The notes beneath the pieces were generated by a model, which worked only from the letters and a program-made list of their open reading frames with translations, was not told the origin of the DNA and ran no database searches. A stretch of 64,000 bases of DNA from Cornus controversa. Lineage: Eukaryota > Streptophyta > Magnoliopsida > Cornales > Cornaceae. The translations under genes were made by a program, and so were the position numbers. Shown here piece after piece: positions 24,501 through 34,372 of the stretch; the first letter of the stretch is position 1; every line of letters starts with the position of its first letter. The stretch lies in the NCBI GenBank assembly GCA_026545225.1, contig CM048845.1, positions 101,986,033-102,050,032 on the forward strand, in the 5' to 3' direction.

Positions 24501-24844
24501 ATAACCCTTGGTTAGGTTGCTTAGAACATATCCGGAAGCAGAAAAAATTAGGGTTCTGAATTACATGTTAATCCCATACATGGAACAATTCTCTCGAGAG
24601 CACCGAACCAAATACAACTATACATCTTTCATTTTCAAATGTATAGAAGTACACCTTAACCGGATAGCTATACATATACATATATATAATATGATTATAG
24701 TTGAAATACCTCTTGTTTCCAACTCGGAAGGGTTCGCAAATGCCCAGTTGCCTCAGCGAGGGCTTTCTTCTTGCGACTGGAGACGTCTTCTTCTCGTTCA
24801 ATCGGCGTCCCGAAGAACACGAAATCTTCTTCGTCACTGCCCAT
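2259..24844 (-). CDS. TGH: TOUGH (TGH) G-patch RNA-processing protein, N-terminal 366 codons, 3' part outside window
   Basis: Eleven exons join in phase: 24844-24710, 23930-23840, 23743-23649, 17084-16981, 16158-16097, 16008-15934, 12023-11872, 8366-8291, 8205-8119, 7974-7897 and 2403-2259 (1100 nt). The protein starts [18 protein letters not shown], and the DUF1604-type N-terminus follows ([20 protein letters not shown], about 54-73). A short G-patch, [15 protein letters not shown], sits near 163-177, then [14 protein letters not shown] and [17 protein letters not shown]. This order is specific to plant TOUGH/GPATCH1. In Arabidopsis TGH is a nuclear RNA-binding protein that supports microRNA processing with DCL1 and HYL1. 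The family is about 900-1000 aa long, so the SWAP and C-terminal regions must lie left of base 1. The 88-bp intron at 16009-16096 splits the G-patch. Several introns are 3.5-6.6 kb and filled with repeats. Confidence 0.95.
2612..2687. repeat. Compound microsatellite (ATGT/GT/TA/GA)
   Basis: Consecutive runs of tatg, gt, ta and ga repeats occupy this stretch inside a TGH intron. Confidence 0.95.
2872..4868. mobile_element. Stowaway-type MITE split by a Mutator-like element
   Basis: The left end CTCCCTCCATTCCATAATAAG and the right end (read on the minus strand TTCCCTCTGTCCCATAATAAG) match the classic Stowaway inverted repeat. TA dinucleotides lie immediately outside at 2870-2871 and 4869-4870. 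Once the 1.6-kb Mutator-like insert is set aside, the Stowaway body is about 0.36 kb, a normal size. Confidence 0.85.
2967..4594. mobile_element. Non-autonomous Mutator-like element with 9-bp target duplication
   Basis: The ends are inverted repeats of about 45-50 bases: left GGGTAAATATCACTGACACC and, on the other strand, GGGTAAATTACAGTGACACC. Both continue with a GTTTGGACTTATT block. The 9-base duplication aaattacaa flanks it (2958-2966 and 4595-4603). The 1.6-kb interior shows no transposase; a CAC-rich stretch at 3944-4246 is open in several frames by composition only. It sits inside the Stowaway-type element, so it is younger than its host. Confidence 0.9.
5090..6590 (+). mobile_element. 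LINE ORF2 3' portion (post-RT region), interrupted by a SINE
   Basis: Plus-strand text such as [13 protein letters not shown], then LLGKWLW-like and WRFP-like pieces, then a [15 protein letters not shown] block and [15 protein letters not shown] near 5810-5860, resembles the zinc-binding reverse transcriptase tail of plant L1 elements. Reading frames change repeatedly. The TGH exon at 2259-2403 lies between this and the LINE fragment at 1-960, so the two are separate insertions. Confidence 0.65.
6257..6395 (-). mobile_element. tRNA-derived SINE inside the LINE, 11-bp target duplication
   Basis: On the minus strand the head reads TTGGCTCAAGTGGATAAAG (A-box-like), and a degenerate B-box-like GGATCAACTCC follows. 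The element ends in a short A-run (T-run at 6254-6262). The 11 bases aggccaacttt occur at 6246-6256 and 6396-6406. LINE-type sequence resumes after the right copy, which supports insertion into the LINE. Confidence 0.8.
6590..7055. repeat. Probable MITE rich in AGAAAAG repeats
   Basis: The left border cgtttggataaatagg and the right border, read in reverse as GTTTGGATTGATGGAATTGG, are imperfect inverted matches. The interior is made of gagaaaagaaaag-like purine tracts going in, and their pyrimidine complement coming out. No clean target duplication was found, so the borders are approximate. Confidence 0.35.
9029..9815. mobile_element. Short Mutator-like non-autonomous element
   Basis: The left end GGGTAAATTACACTGAAGTT and the right end in reverse, GGGTTAATTACACTGACTAA, match. 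About 60 bases in on each side there is a further inverted match (CTATGTTTGCGAAAAC against CTATGTTGCGAAAACCC). The interior is C- and CA-rich without a plausible protein. Flanking 9-mers agree only loosely, so the insertion is probably old. Confidence 0.65.
10210..10798. mobile_element. Solo LTR, probably Copia-type, in a TGH intron
   Basis: A 589-base TGTTCGG...CTCAACA unit is flanked on both sides by aaaac (10205-10209 and 10799-10803). It contains a TATA-like ctttataaatag near 10381. Towards its end it has a segment resembling 'tggacataggc...gccgaaccatgtatac', familiar from plant Copia LTRs. No internal retroelement sequence adjoins it, so it looks like the product of LTR-LTR recombination. 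Confidence 0.8.
12367..12600. repeat. Imperfect tandem duplication, about 115-bp unit
   Basis: The text 'caatcttaaactggaatcga ... ccaataccaaacataa' occurs twice in a row (about 12367-12471 and 12480-12600) with scattered differences and a small insertion in the second copy. Confidence 0.75.
13440..14280 (-). mobile_element. Copia-type retroelement fossil (RNase H region), broken
   Basis: On the minus strand the stretch around 13500-13560 reads [18 protein letters not shown], the highly conserved Copia RNase H motif. Similar flanking text continues beyond the hAT-type MITE inserted at 13596-14175. It is an old broken fragment; its outer borders are approximate. Confidence 0.7.
13596..14175. 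mobile_element. hAT-type MITE, family A copy 1
   Basis: The left end CTACAAAGCACGGATACTCC and the right end in reverse, CTAGGAAGCATGGACAAGG, are imperfect inverted repeats. The 8-base duplication gttgagag lies at 13588-13595 and 14176-14183, the size typical of hAT elements. Subterminal arrays of gtatcgg/gatacg motifs fill the left arm, and gccgtatccgtatc motifs fill the right. The middle is AT-rich and non-coding. It is inserted in the Copia fossil. Confidence 0.9.
14345..14806 (-). mobile_element. LINE ORF1 fragment (DUF4283-like)
   Basis: The minus strand encodes [17 protein letters not shown] (about 14563-14615), preceded by NFTLGH. It matches the DUF4283 domain of plant LINE ORF1 proteins just ahead of the zinc knuckle. 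It continues weakly to about 14345 in another frame. Degenerate. Confidence 0.6.
14880..15115 (+). mobile_element. LINE reverse transcriptase fragment, opposite strand
   Basis: The plus strand reads [20 protein letters not shown], then [20 protein letters not shown] and SISLNGS, a clear match to the L1-type reverse transcriptase (D.RKAFDTV.W.FL...GFP..FI.WI..CI). It is only about 75 codons long and is not joined to the ORF1 piece next to it, which runs the other way. Confidence 0.8.
18907..19477. mobile_element. hAT-type MITE, family A copy 2
   Basis: The left end CTAGGAAGCACAGACACACC and the right end in reverse, CTAAGAAGCACAGATACGG, form inverted repeats. The 8-base duplication gggttgtg flanks it exactly (18899-18906 and 19478-19485). 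The left arm is a dense array of gtgtcggacacg-like palindromic motifs and the right arm has gtccgtatc motifs. The 571-bp size and layout match copies 1 and 3. Confidence 0.93.
20789..21485. mobile_element. hAT-type MITE, family D
   Basis: The left end CAGTGACGGACTCA and the right end in reverse, CAGGCACAGACCTACC, resemble hAT ends starting CAG. The 8-base duplication ttgaggat is exact (20781-20788 and 21486-21493). A GTGGGG run near the left and CCCCCAC near the right are further inverted matches. The AT-rich middle carries two near-identical stretches (around 21335-21380 and 21395-21440). No coding sequence. Confidence 0.88.
22029..22676. mobile_element. hAT-type MITE, family C (GCGCC-rich)
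   Basis: The ends CATAGTTGTCAAAGGC and, in reverse, CATAGTTGTTAAAGGC are nearly perfect inverted repeats. The flanks catagaaa (22021-22028) and cataggaa (22677-22684) agree at 7 of 8 bases. The subterminal regions are packed with aggcgcgaggcgc-type motifs on both sides. The interior is T-rich and non-coding. Confidence 0.88.
23036..23500. mobile_element. Mutator-like end or fragment
   Basis: It starts with GGGTAAATACCACTTACACC and continues with repeated CCCCCTC-type blocks, like the left ends of the other GGGTAAAT elements here. No matching right end was found before the TGH exon at 23649. The remainder to 23460 is a ctctctaac tandem array. It is probably truncated. Confidence 0.5.
23250..23465. 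repeat. Pyrimidine-rich tandem array (ctctctaact units)
   Basis: Repeated tctctctctaact / cagtctcagt units of variable spacing, inside the TGH intron about 180 bases from exon 3. Because TGH is read on the other strand, the transcript would carry a purine (GAGAG) tract downstream of the exon 3 donor. Confidence 0.8.
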
Positions 24845-25249
24845 TTTTCTTTAGATGAAATCGAAACCTCTGTTATCAAGCTACATAAAAAAATGGTGAT
24901 TTGAGGAATGATTAAAAAAAAACACCTTATACTTCAGAAGAATGGAAAGGAAAAGGTTTTATAAGTGATGTCCGTCGGAGAGAACTCTAGTAATAAGACG
25001 TCAAAAAAACACTAGTAATAAGGGAAAAGAGAAAGGAAAGTAAAAGCGAGGCTTTCGGCTTTGTTTGGTTGGACAGAAAATGCTTGAAAATACATAAAAT
25101 AGAAAGGGAAAAAATATCTAAATTATACAGTTTCTAATATCAAGAAAATAAAGTTTTTTAAATATATATATATATATATGACTCTGCTTTTTGACAATAT
25201 CTCCAGTTTTCGGAGGATACAATAAATATTTATTTATTATTAAAATAAA
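24845..25249. other. TGH upstream and 5' leader region
   Basis: The TGH ATG (24844-24842) begins a CDS whose first residues, [12 protein letters not shown], match the family start, so the start is well fixed. Upstream lies AT-rich sequence, with a (TA)n run at about 25162-25180, up to the border of a Mutator-like element at 25250. No TATA box or other element could be fixed with confidence. Confidence 0.5.
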
Positions 25250-26789
25250 GGTAAATTACACTTACAACCCCTCTAGATTGTCTTTATTACAGTTACCTCC
25301 ATTTTGGCATGTTACACTTAGGGATGGCAACGGGTCGGTTATGGGGCGGGGATCCCCATCCCCATCCTCATAACCGTTTAATTTTGGAAACCCCATAACC
25401 ACCCCATAACCGGTTATAAATTTCCCCCTTCACCCCATCCCCGCCCCAAACCGCCCCGCCCCATAACCGGTTAAAACTCAAATATTTTGAAAATTAATTT
25501 TTTTTTGAAGTTCCAACAAAACCATATAAAACTAACCATACATTCCTCTAACATAAAACTAACATAGAATTTCATCCTTCATGGCAAGAACAAAGAAAGA
25601 ATCACAATCATATCATCGTAAACTAGGAGAGAGGAGTGAGATTAGGGCTAAAGTTTTCTATTTAAGTATATATACACATAAGTAATATAATATAATAACA
25701 TATTAAGTGTAGAATAATCGGGGTGGGTTTTAAATGGGGCGGGACGACCTTTCCCCGTCCCCGCCCCGAAACCGATCGGGTTTTAACTAACAAAACTCAT
25801 TCCCGTTCCACTAACATAAACGGTTCCCCAAACCCGTTTTAAACGGGTTGGGGTGGGGCGGTTCCCCACCGGGTTGGGGATTTTTGCCATCCCTAGTTAC
25901 ACTTACCTCCCTCTCATTAATAATTGTTAACGAAAAATGTAAAATTATCCTTATGTTATTTACACTTACCTTCTCTATAGATTGAATTATTGCACTCATC
26001 ACCCCTGTATTTTAGAATATTATACTTACTCTCCTCTAATTTGGATGTTTGTAACAAATACTCCCTTATTATCAGCAACACTAACGGTCAGCGATGGTTA
26101 ATGCTGGCGTGGCCAAATTTGAAGATTTATATGACAAAAATACTCTTCAAATATTTGTAGGAAAACTTTTGTCATATGATGCTTGTACAAAAAGACAAAT
26201 CTAACATCAACTAAAGAAAATACATAGATTATTTTCTTTTAGATATTCGACTTTCATCTTCTCTTTCTCTCTCCAAATCTATTGCCAATTTTATATTTAT
26301 ATATCAGTCAATATATCTTTTAGTTTTAGTCCTTGTTCGCTTTCGATTATATCGATTCAGATAATGACATCATAATGATGAATGATAAAAGTTAATAGAT
26401 TTTGGAATGTATTTCTATTCTAAGTGTTTGACAGACACTTTGAACAAAATATAATGAGTTTTTATCCTTTGAAACGTTTTAGTCTTTAGAATTTATGGAA
26501 ATATGTTCGAGAATACGTATAATATAATTGTAACAAAATAATTTTTAGTTAAAATTATTTATATAATAATTATGGCTCAATTATAATTTCACATTTTCGT
26601 CGTATAAATCTTTAAATTTGGTCAAGCCAGCATTGACTATCTCTGACAGTTTGTGTCACTGACGATAAAGGAGTATTTGTTACAAACATCCAAATTAAAA
26701 GAAGATAAGTGTAATATTTCAAAACACAGAAATGTGAGTATAATAAGTCAATCTAGAGATAAGGTATGGAAGGTAAGTGTAATTTATCC
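25250..26789. mobile_element. Mutator-like non-autonomous element containing a hAT MITE
   Basis: The left end GGTAAATTACACTTACAACC and the right end in reverse, GGATAAATTACACTTACCTT, match. The flanks ttaaaataaa (25240-25249 and 26790-26799) are identical over 10 bases, though AT-rich. A second pair of inverted blocks (TTTGTAACAAATACTCC... near 26048 and its mirror near 26668) extends the symmetry. A hAT-type MITE at 25319-25895 is inserted near its left end. Confidence 0.85.
25319..25895. mobile_element. hAT-type MITE, family B copy 1 (CCCCGCCCC-rich)
   Basis: The inverted ends TAGGGATGGCAACGGG and, in reverse, TAGGGATGGCAAAAATCCCC bound the element. The 8-base duplication gttacact is exact (25311-25318 and 25896-25903). 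Both arms contain repeated ggggcgggg / ccataaccggtt motifs with an AT-rich centre. No protein. Confidence 0.93.
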
Positions 26790-28169
26790 TTAAAATAAAA
26801 TTATATATTCCGATCTTTTATCATCTCCAGGTTTTCTCTTGTCCATTTCAGAATTTATATATTTTTAAATCAATGTCACTATGTCGGTGTTATGAGTAGA
26901 TATCAATGTAAAAGTTTTATGTTTGTGTAAGATTTTTCATGTGATTACGTTGCATTAAAAAAATAAAAACAAAGTGTGGATATGTTTGAATTTAAAGCAC
27001 GTGTAGAACTTTTATTTTTCAATTATTGTTCAATATTATTGATTCAATGGTACTAAGTTTGTGCATAATTTTTATTCTTTTTTGGCTAAAAAAGGAGCAC
27101 AAATGTTTGGGAAATGAGAGATTAATTTAAGACCATCATCTAGGCTTATTATTTTATTTAATATAAATATAGACTATTAAGAGAAGCAATATAATTCTTT
27201 TTTTTAAAACTTAATCAACTACATAGAAAATTTTAAATTTAACATTCTTTTTTACGTGGTCATAAAATGAAACTTTTTATTTTTCTCTTAAAAAGTCGTA
27301 AGGAAAAAAGACAAGGAATCTGGGTTTCTCTATTTTTATAATAAATTAATTTACACTTTTGTTATTTATACTAAAATAAAAATAATAATAATAATTTATA
27401 GAGTAAAAAATTATCGCCGAATGTGTAGTGAAGAAGAGTGTATCCGAATTATGAAAATGTAAGTCTCATTTGTATTACCTATTCAATTTTTCAATTCAGT
27501 GATAAATTTTACTACGCCGATCATTACTCAAAAAAAAAATCATTTAATTTTTTTTATACCCTCTCCCCTTTCTTTTTTAAACAAGATAAGGCTTCATCAC
27601 TATTATTCTTTCATTTTTTTTCTTCCTTAACTATCTTATATAAATAAAAAAATGAGCATTAAAGTATTATCTTTCATTTCCTTTATTTTTTTATACCAAA
27701 GCACTATAATCGAGAATGAATGAAGAGGGCAGTGACGACCCCTACATGACAAGTGATATCAAGTTAATTTTAGAATTCAAGTATGATTATTGTCTTCTTT
27801 TTTTTTTCTTTTCTTTTTTTGGTTTTTCTTTATCAAATTTGAGGGTTCAACGAAGTCAATGTGGTATTATGCTCTTCTTGTGATATTTTTCTTAAATATT
27901 TTTCTTTCTGTCTTTAAACTAGTTATCAAATGATAATAGTTGAGTTCAATCAGATGTGGACCAACTTCGTCCTATTAGGTGTGCTCTAACAAAAGAGTTA
28001 CATATGTCTTAAATTTATAAAAAAATATTAAAAAAAAATAAAATGAAACAACCTAGAAAGTGTTTCAAATCATTTAGTGATACAAAAACTCTTGTAGCGA
28101 TAAACTTCATTTATTAGATAAAAATTCTTTTATTTTAGTTATATAAAAACTTTTTAGGTATTTCAAATC
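26790..28169. other. AT-rich intergenic stretch, nothing recognised
   Basis: It is low in GC with many T- and A-runs. No open frame resembles a known protein, and no terminal repeats were paired. Confidence 0.6.
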
Positions 28170-29918
28170 ATTTAGTGACATAAAAACTCTACTTCATCTA
28201 TTATATAAAAACTGTGTTTCAAATCATTCATTCCTATAAAAAAAAATTGACTAATAAACTCTTAATAATAGACTCCTAAATTTTATCAATTATTTTATTT
28301 CACCAATCAAAATTTTTTTACCAATAAACTCTTAAAAATTATATATCATCTATTCCTAAACTCTATATATATATATTTTTTCATTATAATTAGTGACAGA
28401 TAAGTTTTACTATGAATAACAGCCCAATTGAACATCATTTTTAATCCTATTTGACAAATTTATATCAAATAAATTGGAAATTTAAAAAGTGAACACTTGG
28501 TTCAAAACCTTATTGCATGAGGGGTTATGATTTATCAAATTACTTTCAGTAACGAGGATTGTATCTCTCTAACTCTCAGGTAATTTGATTATATTATCTC
28601 TCCACTAGTTTGAGTTTCAACTCTCTCATAACTTTATACACATGAATACTTATATATGTGTGTGTATTGGCTCTTAATTTTTTGAGTTTGATTTCTTTAG
28701 GTCACTCTGATTTCATTATCCCGAGGCATATTTGGAACTCATGGACGGTGCTTACTTGAGATTCTATTTTTTTTTTATTATAGTTTGAAACTGATCAAAC
28801 ATTTTCTTCTGAAGAAACGATTAGTAGTTGCTACTCGTATTCAATGCTCATCTCATGTTGGATGCTATTATATGTGTATTAAAATTTTTAATTTTAGTTA
28901 ATAGAATGAACAAAATTCCATTTGAGTTCATACCAAACTAATATTTGAATTAATTTGGTAAATGTTTAGTTAGGTATTATTGTAATTTTATTTTATTTTT
29001 CATGGTGATTGATTTGAATTAATGGATTTTAGTCTCTATATTTATTTTTTATTACTTTTTTCTCCCTTTATTTCTTTATTATTCTTTTTATTGACCATTT
29101 TCTTTTTCTATATATAATTTTTCAATACAAAACTTCCATGAAATAATTTATAGTTTTCCATATTAGTTATCTTTGGAGATGCGTTCTCATTTATCATATA
29201 ATTTAAAAGATTATTTTTGCTAGATTAAATAAATCAACTTGATTTATATGGCATTTAATTTTGATGAAGTTTATGGAATGCAATATATTTGCAGTAAAAA
29301 TTTTACATACCATAGTCTTATGTAATTTCATTAACAGTTTCTAAATGTTTAAATTGTTACCGTGGTTCCTAATAGATCTAATGAGAATTTTTGAAGTTAT
29401 CTTATTCACAATATTACCAGATTATCAAGTCTGCTATTCTTACCATTTTCTATCCCTAAAATTAAGAAGAAGAAAAATACTTATAACAGCGGTGAAAAAG
29501 GTTTGGGTAGTGAATCTGGGGTATGCCAAATTTGTATCATAATCTTTGACAATTTGCTTGATCCATTTATTCTTCATTTTGCTTTTTGACGTGGTTGCTT
29601 GACATGAATTTTTCATCTCTATTATTTTGTACCAAGATTTGATATGCGTATATTTTGTTGACACCAATTACATCCAATTGATTTTCTAATTTGATTGATT
29701 TCTTAAGTGATATTTTTAATTTATTTTTCCCATTCCTTTTTTAGTGGAAAGGGAAGGTTAATTGAGTGGTGAAATATGATAATCGATAAAGTTTAGGAGT
29801 CTATTAGCATATATAGAGTTTTTAAGAGTTTATTAGTCAAAGAATTTTGATAAGATGAATGATTTGAAACACAATTTTTATATAATAAATGAAATTTATT
29901 AGTTTTTATATAATTAAG
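28170..29918. mobile_element. Unclassified inverted-repeat element (about 1.75 kb)
   Basis: The left arm (about 28190-28320) and right arm (about 29762-29905) are inverted copies of each other over roughly 130 bases. Shared blocks include TGTTTCAAATCATTCAT, GACTAATAAACTCTTAA and TAGACTCCTAAA. The interior has no transposase I can recognise. Further partial copies of the TTTCAAATCATTTAGTGA motif lie just left (28064 and 28159), suggesting the true left border is further out. The superfamily is unknown. Confidence 0.55.
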
Positions 29919-31796
29919 AATCAATATTAATCATATATTAATACTTCTTTCTCTCGATGATAATAATGTTAAAAAGCAACTAATGAACTAGCATGAGACA
30001 AATAAATTTATCAATAGAAGTTTTGATAAAAAAAAATACAAAAATAACTCGACATATGTCATTACCTTAGTAATCTATAGAAGTTATTAATGAACTAATG
30101 AAAAACAATTTAGAGAAAAGAATTGAAAATTTTGAACTAATGAAATTGAACCATCAATTAAATCAAAATTGTTATTACCAATTATATATGTATTTATGTT
30201 TGTATATAAATCCTAAGAAAATTAGAGTGAGGATGCATGTAAAAAGAATAGTAATGATACAGTGTCTGACTCCAAAAGCCGATTTTATGTCCAATTCCTA
30301 CTTGGCAGTGACACGTCATCCCTTCTTTGTAATTTTATTTTTCTCCAAAAAGACCTTCTCTCTCGTCGATTACATCTGGGTTTGGTTTCCCTCTCTTTTT
30401 ATACAGTTCTTGCTCTCTCTCATCCTAGCCCTCTCTCTTCATCTGGGTTTTGATCATCTTTTCCTAGTCCGAAGAAAAGATGATCAAAAATTTAATCCAT
30501 TTTTGGGTTGAATCCATTTTTAAAATTTAAAAATATGTCACTTTTTTATTAGAACACATCACGTACGATTCAACAGAAATATTATTTGTTATCGAATATA
30601 TTTCTGCTTTGAATAATTATAACATAACAAAAAAATATTGCCTCTACTTTATATGAAATTGAAAACCCAAAAAAAAGAAAGTGATTGTCAAACTTTCATC
30701 AATTCTCCAATCACCCTTAACATATATGCAACTTTTCATAATTTTGAGAGGGTAGACCATGCTACTAAAGCTGTAAAAGTTTTGTAAGAGAAATTACATT
30801 GACCTCATTTCTTGATGCAATACCTAATTACCTAGGATGATTATTTCAACCTATGGACCAAGATTTACGGAGATTAAAGGGGCAATTGCTCATATTCTTT
30901 CTTTTGATTTTTCATCTTATAATCATATCTTGATCTCTTCTCTTTTAACTAAAAATTATGAGTTTGTGTGGTTTAACATTCTAAAAACAGTTTTTTCATG
31001 AACTCAGAAAAATATTGTTTCAAAAAATTATAAATGTTGTTCTCCGAAAACAAATTATTTTTGAACTTAATTTTCAAAAAATTGTGAACCAAACAAATTT
31101 TTGTAACAACGTAAAAGTGTTTTGACAATATTGAACCGAATCGTCTGCTTCACTAACTAACACAATTCATATGCCGAATAATATTATGAACTCGATATAA
31201 CAAAATCATAGTATCCATCACACTGTGTTATGATTACGCGAAACTCGTCTCTCCCAACTACACAAGCATTTCTCCATATATTTATCCTTATAAACTTTCA
31301 TCTGTGCAAATTAGTGCTGGAATCAAATTGAGAATATATAGATTTGGAGACAGTTAAGGATCATGAATATATATATATAAGAATTACAAAAACTTTCTGG
31401 CTGTTTGGCTGCATGTTGTACCAATACTGATAGTTGGCTTCTTATTTAATCATTCTGTTTAGCTATGTGATCATTTCAATTTTAAATAAATTTGCAGACA
31501 TTGAATCCACTTTACCTCTCATGTAATTCAATAGAAATGGATTAGTTTATAATTACTCATAACTTTTTTATTAATCAAACAAATAAATAATAGTCAACAC
31601 CGTGAGAGGGAGAGACACACAAATAAAAAATAGTCAACACAGTCACAGAGAGAGAGAGAGAGAGAGTCCAAACTCAAAGCCCATGTACTCTAAAATTGGC
31701 ACTCTTTTTTACAGCATGAGACTTACAAACAAATATCCATCTTTCAATGGGCAATCTACAATAACATGTATGGGATTAAGTTGACAGGAGTATCAA

Positions 31797-31828
<32 letters not shown>

Positions 31829-31878
31829 CCACCCACCCACACCAAGGGCAAACACTCCAGCTTTCACTTGTCACGTTA
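29919..31878. other. AT-rich intergenic stretch, nothing recognised
   Basis: It contains short SSRs, (TA)n/(CA)n at about 31795-31830 and (GA)n at about 31648-31668. A frame open for 137 codons at 30098-30511 has a low-complexity, chance-like composition. No gene is supported. Confidence 0.55.
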
Positions 31879-32319
31879 TCACAATCTCTTTCGCCACTGT
31901 TTCACTACCTGAACCCTACAAGACCAATAAAGCTTGTATTAGACTATGTTACACAAAGAACACAAATATATATATGGTTCCCAAATTTCATGTCATGTCG
32001 ATCTTCAGATTTTTGTAATTCCATTCAGAGTGAGTCACAACACGAATTAAGAATTAATATATAGGAGCTAGCTTTATGTATTGATGCATGTATAAATTTA
32101 TGTATAGTTATACAAGTCTATAAATATACACACATGACATGTATATGTATGTACCTTCTTCTTAGGCTTATAAATCTTCTGCTCTGGCTTTCCAGACATT
32201 GGTGGTGCATAGGTCTGGGGCAGACAGACACCAGCAGCATTGGGTGCGCACACAGCATTTCTGGGGGGCATTTTCTTGTCCTTCTCATGAAGAGGTTTCT
32301 GTGGCTTCGACGATGACAT
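31879..32319 (-). CDS. Possible small two-exon gene, product unknown
   Basis: I do not recognise this. One exon (32319-32155) encodes 55 residues starting MSSSKPQKPL and ending in a lysine-rich stretch (KIYKPKKK). It has non-random composition: proline, lysine and two cysteines in a CAPNAAGVC context. A GT at 32154-32153 could splice to an AG ahead of 31908, adding VVKQWRKRL and a stop at 31881-31879, for 64 aa in all. A preceding AG at 32329-32327 after a (TA)n tract suggests a further upstream exon, and acceptor-like sites at 32462 and 33050 hint at more. Upstream phases do not join cleanly, so it could be a decayed gene or a spliced non-coding RNA. Confidence 0.3.
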
Positions 32320-32329
32320 TTTAAACCTG

Positions 32330-32330
32330 A

Positions 32331-32366
<36 letters not shown>

Positions 32367-33267
32367 CTTGTTGTGTTGTCCCCAACCACCATTTTCTTCT
32401 GAACTTACACCTCTATTTGTAGCAGAGCTCCGATCTTTCAAGGAATTAGAATCAAAAGTTACCTGAGAAAGAATAGATAAAGGTGGCAATTAAAGAACAG
32501 AATAACTGAAATGGAGAGCACTTGGGGACCTTTAGTATTAGATGCTTTGCTTTGCTCCGATTCCTTACTGACAATGCTCAAGTATCAGATGGTTTTAGGG
32601 TTCTGACTTGTGAGTGACTCAAATATATTAAAGATCCAAATCCAATGAAAAATTGATCAAATTAAAATATATATAGTTATATAAAACTGAATTTGATCAC
32701 ACTGTTGGAGCTCTGACCTGTGAGATCGATTATGAAATGACAAAGACAACAAACTTGGGTTCGATAATTATGATTTAGGTCCAAATTAACTTAAATTATG
32801 TAATGGTTTTATAACAATTTTATGGGAGTAGTTTTGTAGATTTAATCTAATAATTAGACTTACTACTATTTAATTAGTTTTTGGAATATGACTGTCAAAT
32901 TAAAAGATGGGCTACTGATTCTGCTTCTTAAATACAAGAAAGGGCATTGAATATGTTCCATTGGGAATCCCATCGCAAAGGCTGACCTGAGAAGGAGAGT
33001 ATCTGTCTCAATCTTTCTTGGATACTTTAATTGCTCTACAACTCCTCCCAAACCTGCATGAATGCTAAGAGTAAGAGCTACTGACTGATCTTTTTCTGTT
33101 CCATAACCAGATTTGGGAGAGAAAAATATGTCATTAGGATGTTAATTTGATTAGATCTTCTCGAGTCTTTCTGTTTCCGACCCTACACCTTAGCTCCATT
33201 TGAATGCAGGTTTATCTACTTGAATTCTCTTTTTCCATTCTTTTTAGAAATATATCTTTTCAATTGA
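32330..33267. other. Upstream of the small candidate gene, weak exon-like signals only
   Basis: On the minus strand, a cttctcag-like acceptor near 32462 is followed by VTFDSNSLKDRSSATNRG (32461-32408). Another open piece with acceptor-like borders lies at 33050-32990. The pieces do not join into one frame. A (TA)n run sits at 32332-32356. Confidence 0.3.
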
Positions 33268-33656
33268 GGATAAAGTGCAAAAAAGAAAAAGAAACTGACT
33301 GTATAGAAAATTAATGTGGAAGAACACCCATGTTATTTAGTATGTATATATAAATCTCTATAATTTCAAATTTTGGAGCAAATTGTCACCTATTACATAT
33401 ATTCGTTGGAAAGTAGTTGTTGATGTGTGAGACTTTTTTGAAAACCCTAAAATACCCTTTTTGTCATTTAATGTTTTGTTTTTTTTATAATATGTATATA
33501 AAATAAGGGTACTTTAGTCATTTCATGGTTTAATTTTTTCCAAAATTGAAGATTTGTACTTATTTGCACAAATTAAAAAATATAGAGAGTTTTGCAAACA
33601 ATAAAGGGTATTTGTACATTTTCTATATATTGGAATATTTTTTTTGCACTTTACCC
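33268..33656. mobile_element. Small Mutator-type MITE (389 bp)
   Basis: The left end GGATAAAGTGCAAAAAAG and the right end in reverse, GGGTAAAGTGCAAAAAAA, are inverted repeats. The flanks ttcaattga (33259-33267) and ttcaattaa (33657-33665) agree at 8 of 9 bases. AT-rich interior, no coding sequence. Confidence 0.8.
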
Positions 33657-34372
33657 TTCAATTAATTCAAAATTTTTCTAGAAAATATCTTTGATTTTCT
33701 CAAAGGTTGGACTCATATGATCATATCTATAAAATGAATTCCGAATGGCATGTTTGGTAGGGTGTTTTGGTGTGGGTTTTGTTTTCAAAAAAATAGCCTA
33801 AAACATGTTTGGTAGGAGCCCGCTTATAATAGTGTAAAAATGACATGTATTTTTGGCTCAAAACTTGAAACACTAGTATGGTGATATTGCTATGTTTGTG
33901 TACTGCAACAGACCTAATTCCATAACACTACATTGTAGCAGAGGAAACACTGACCCAACTTAAATCACCTCAGTGCATCACATATAAAAATCGAATCTAA
34001 AAACATATAGGTCATTTTGGCCCAAATTTTCTCTTTTCACACTCATGATTTTCCTTTGGTGATTTGAAGGCAATTCACATTGGGGCTTTAGATTTGTTCC
34101 ATCGCTCACGTTCTTAAAGAACTTTGTGAAGGAGATTTGTGTTGGATCCCTATATATTTGTGCTATCTTCATTCTCTATCTCTCTCGACATCACTTAGGT
34201 ACAATCTTCGACCTAGGTTATTTATTGTTGTTATATTGTTTCTATAGGTTGTGATTTGGAGCCTTTTAGTTCTCTATGTTTGTTTCTTGTATACAGTTTG
34301 TGTTCGTATATAAGAAACAAACAAATAACCTAGGTTGAAGATCGTACCTGATCTATTTGTGTTCCTCATAGA

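Noticed and set aside
30098-30511. 137-codon frame in the TGH-DR1 interval
   Set aside because: Hydrophobic low-complexity translation of AT-rich DNA, no good start context, no family match.
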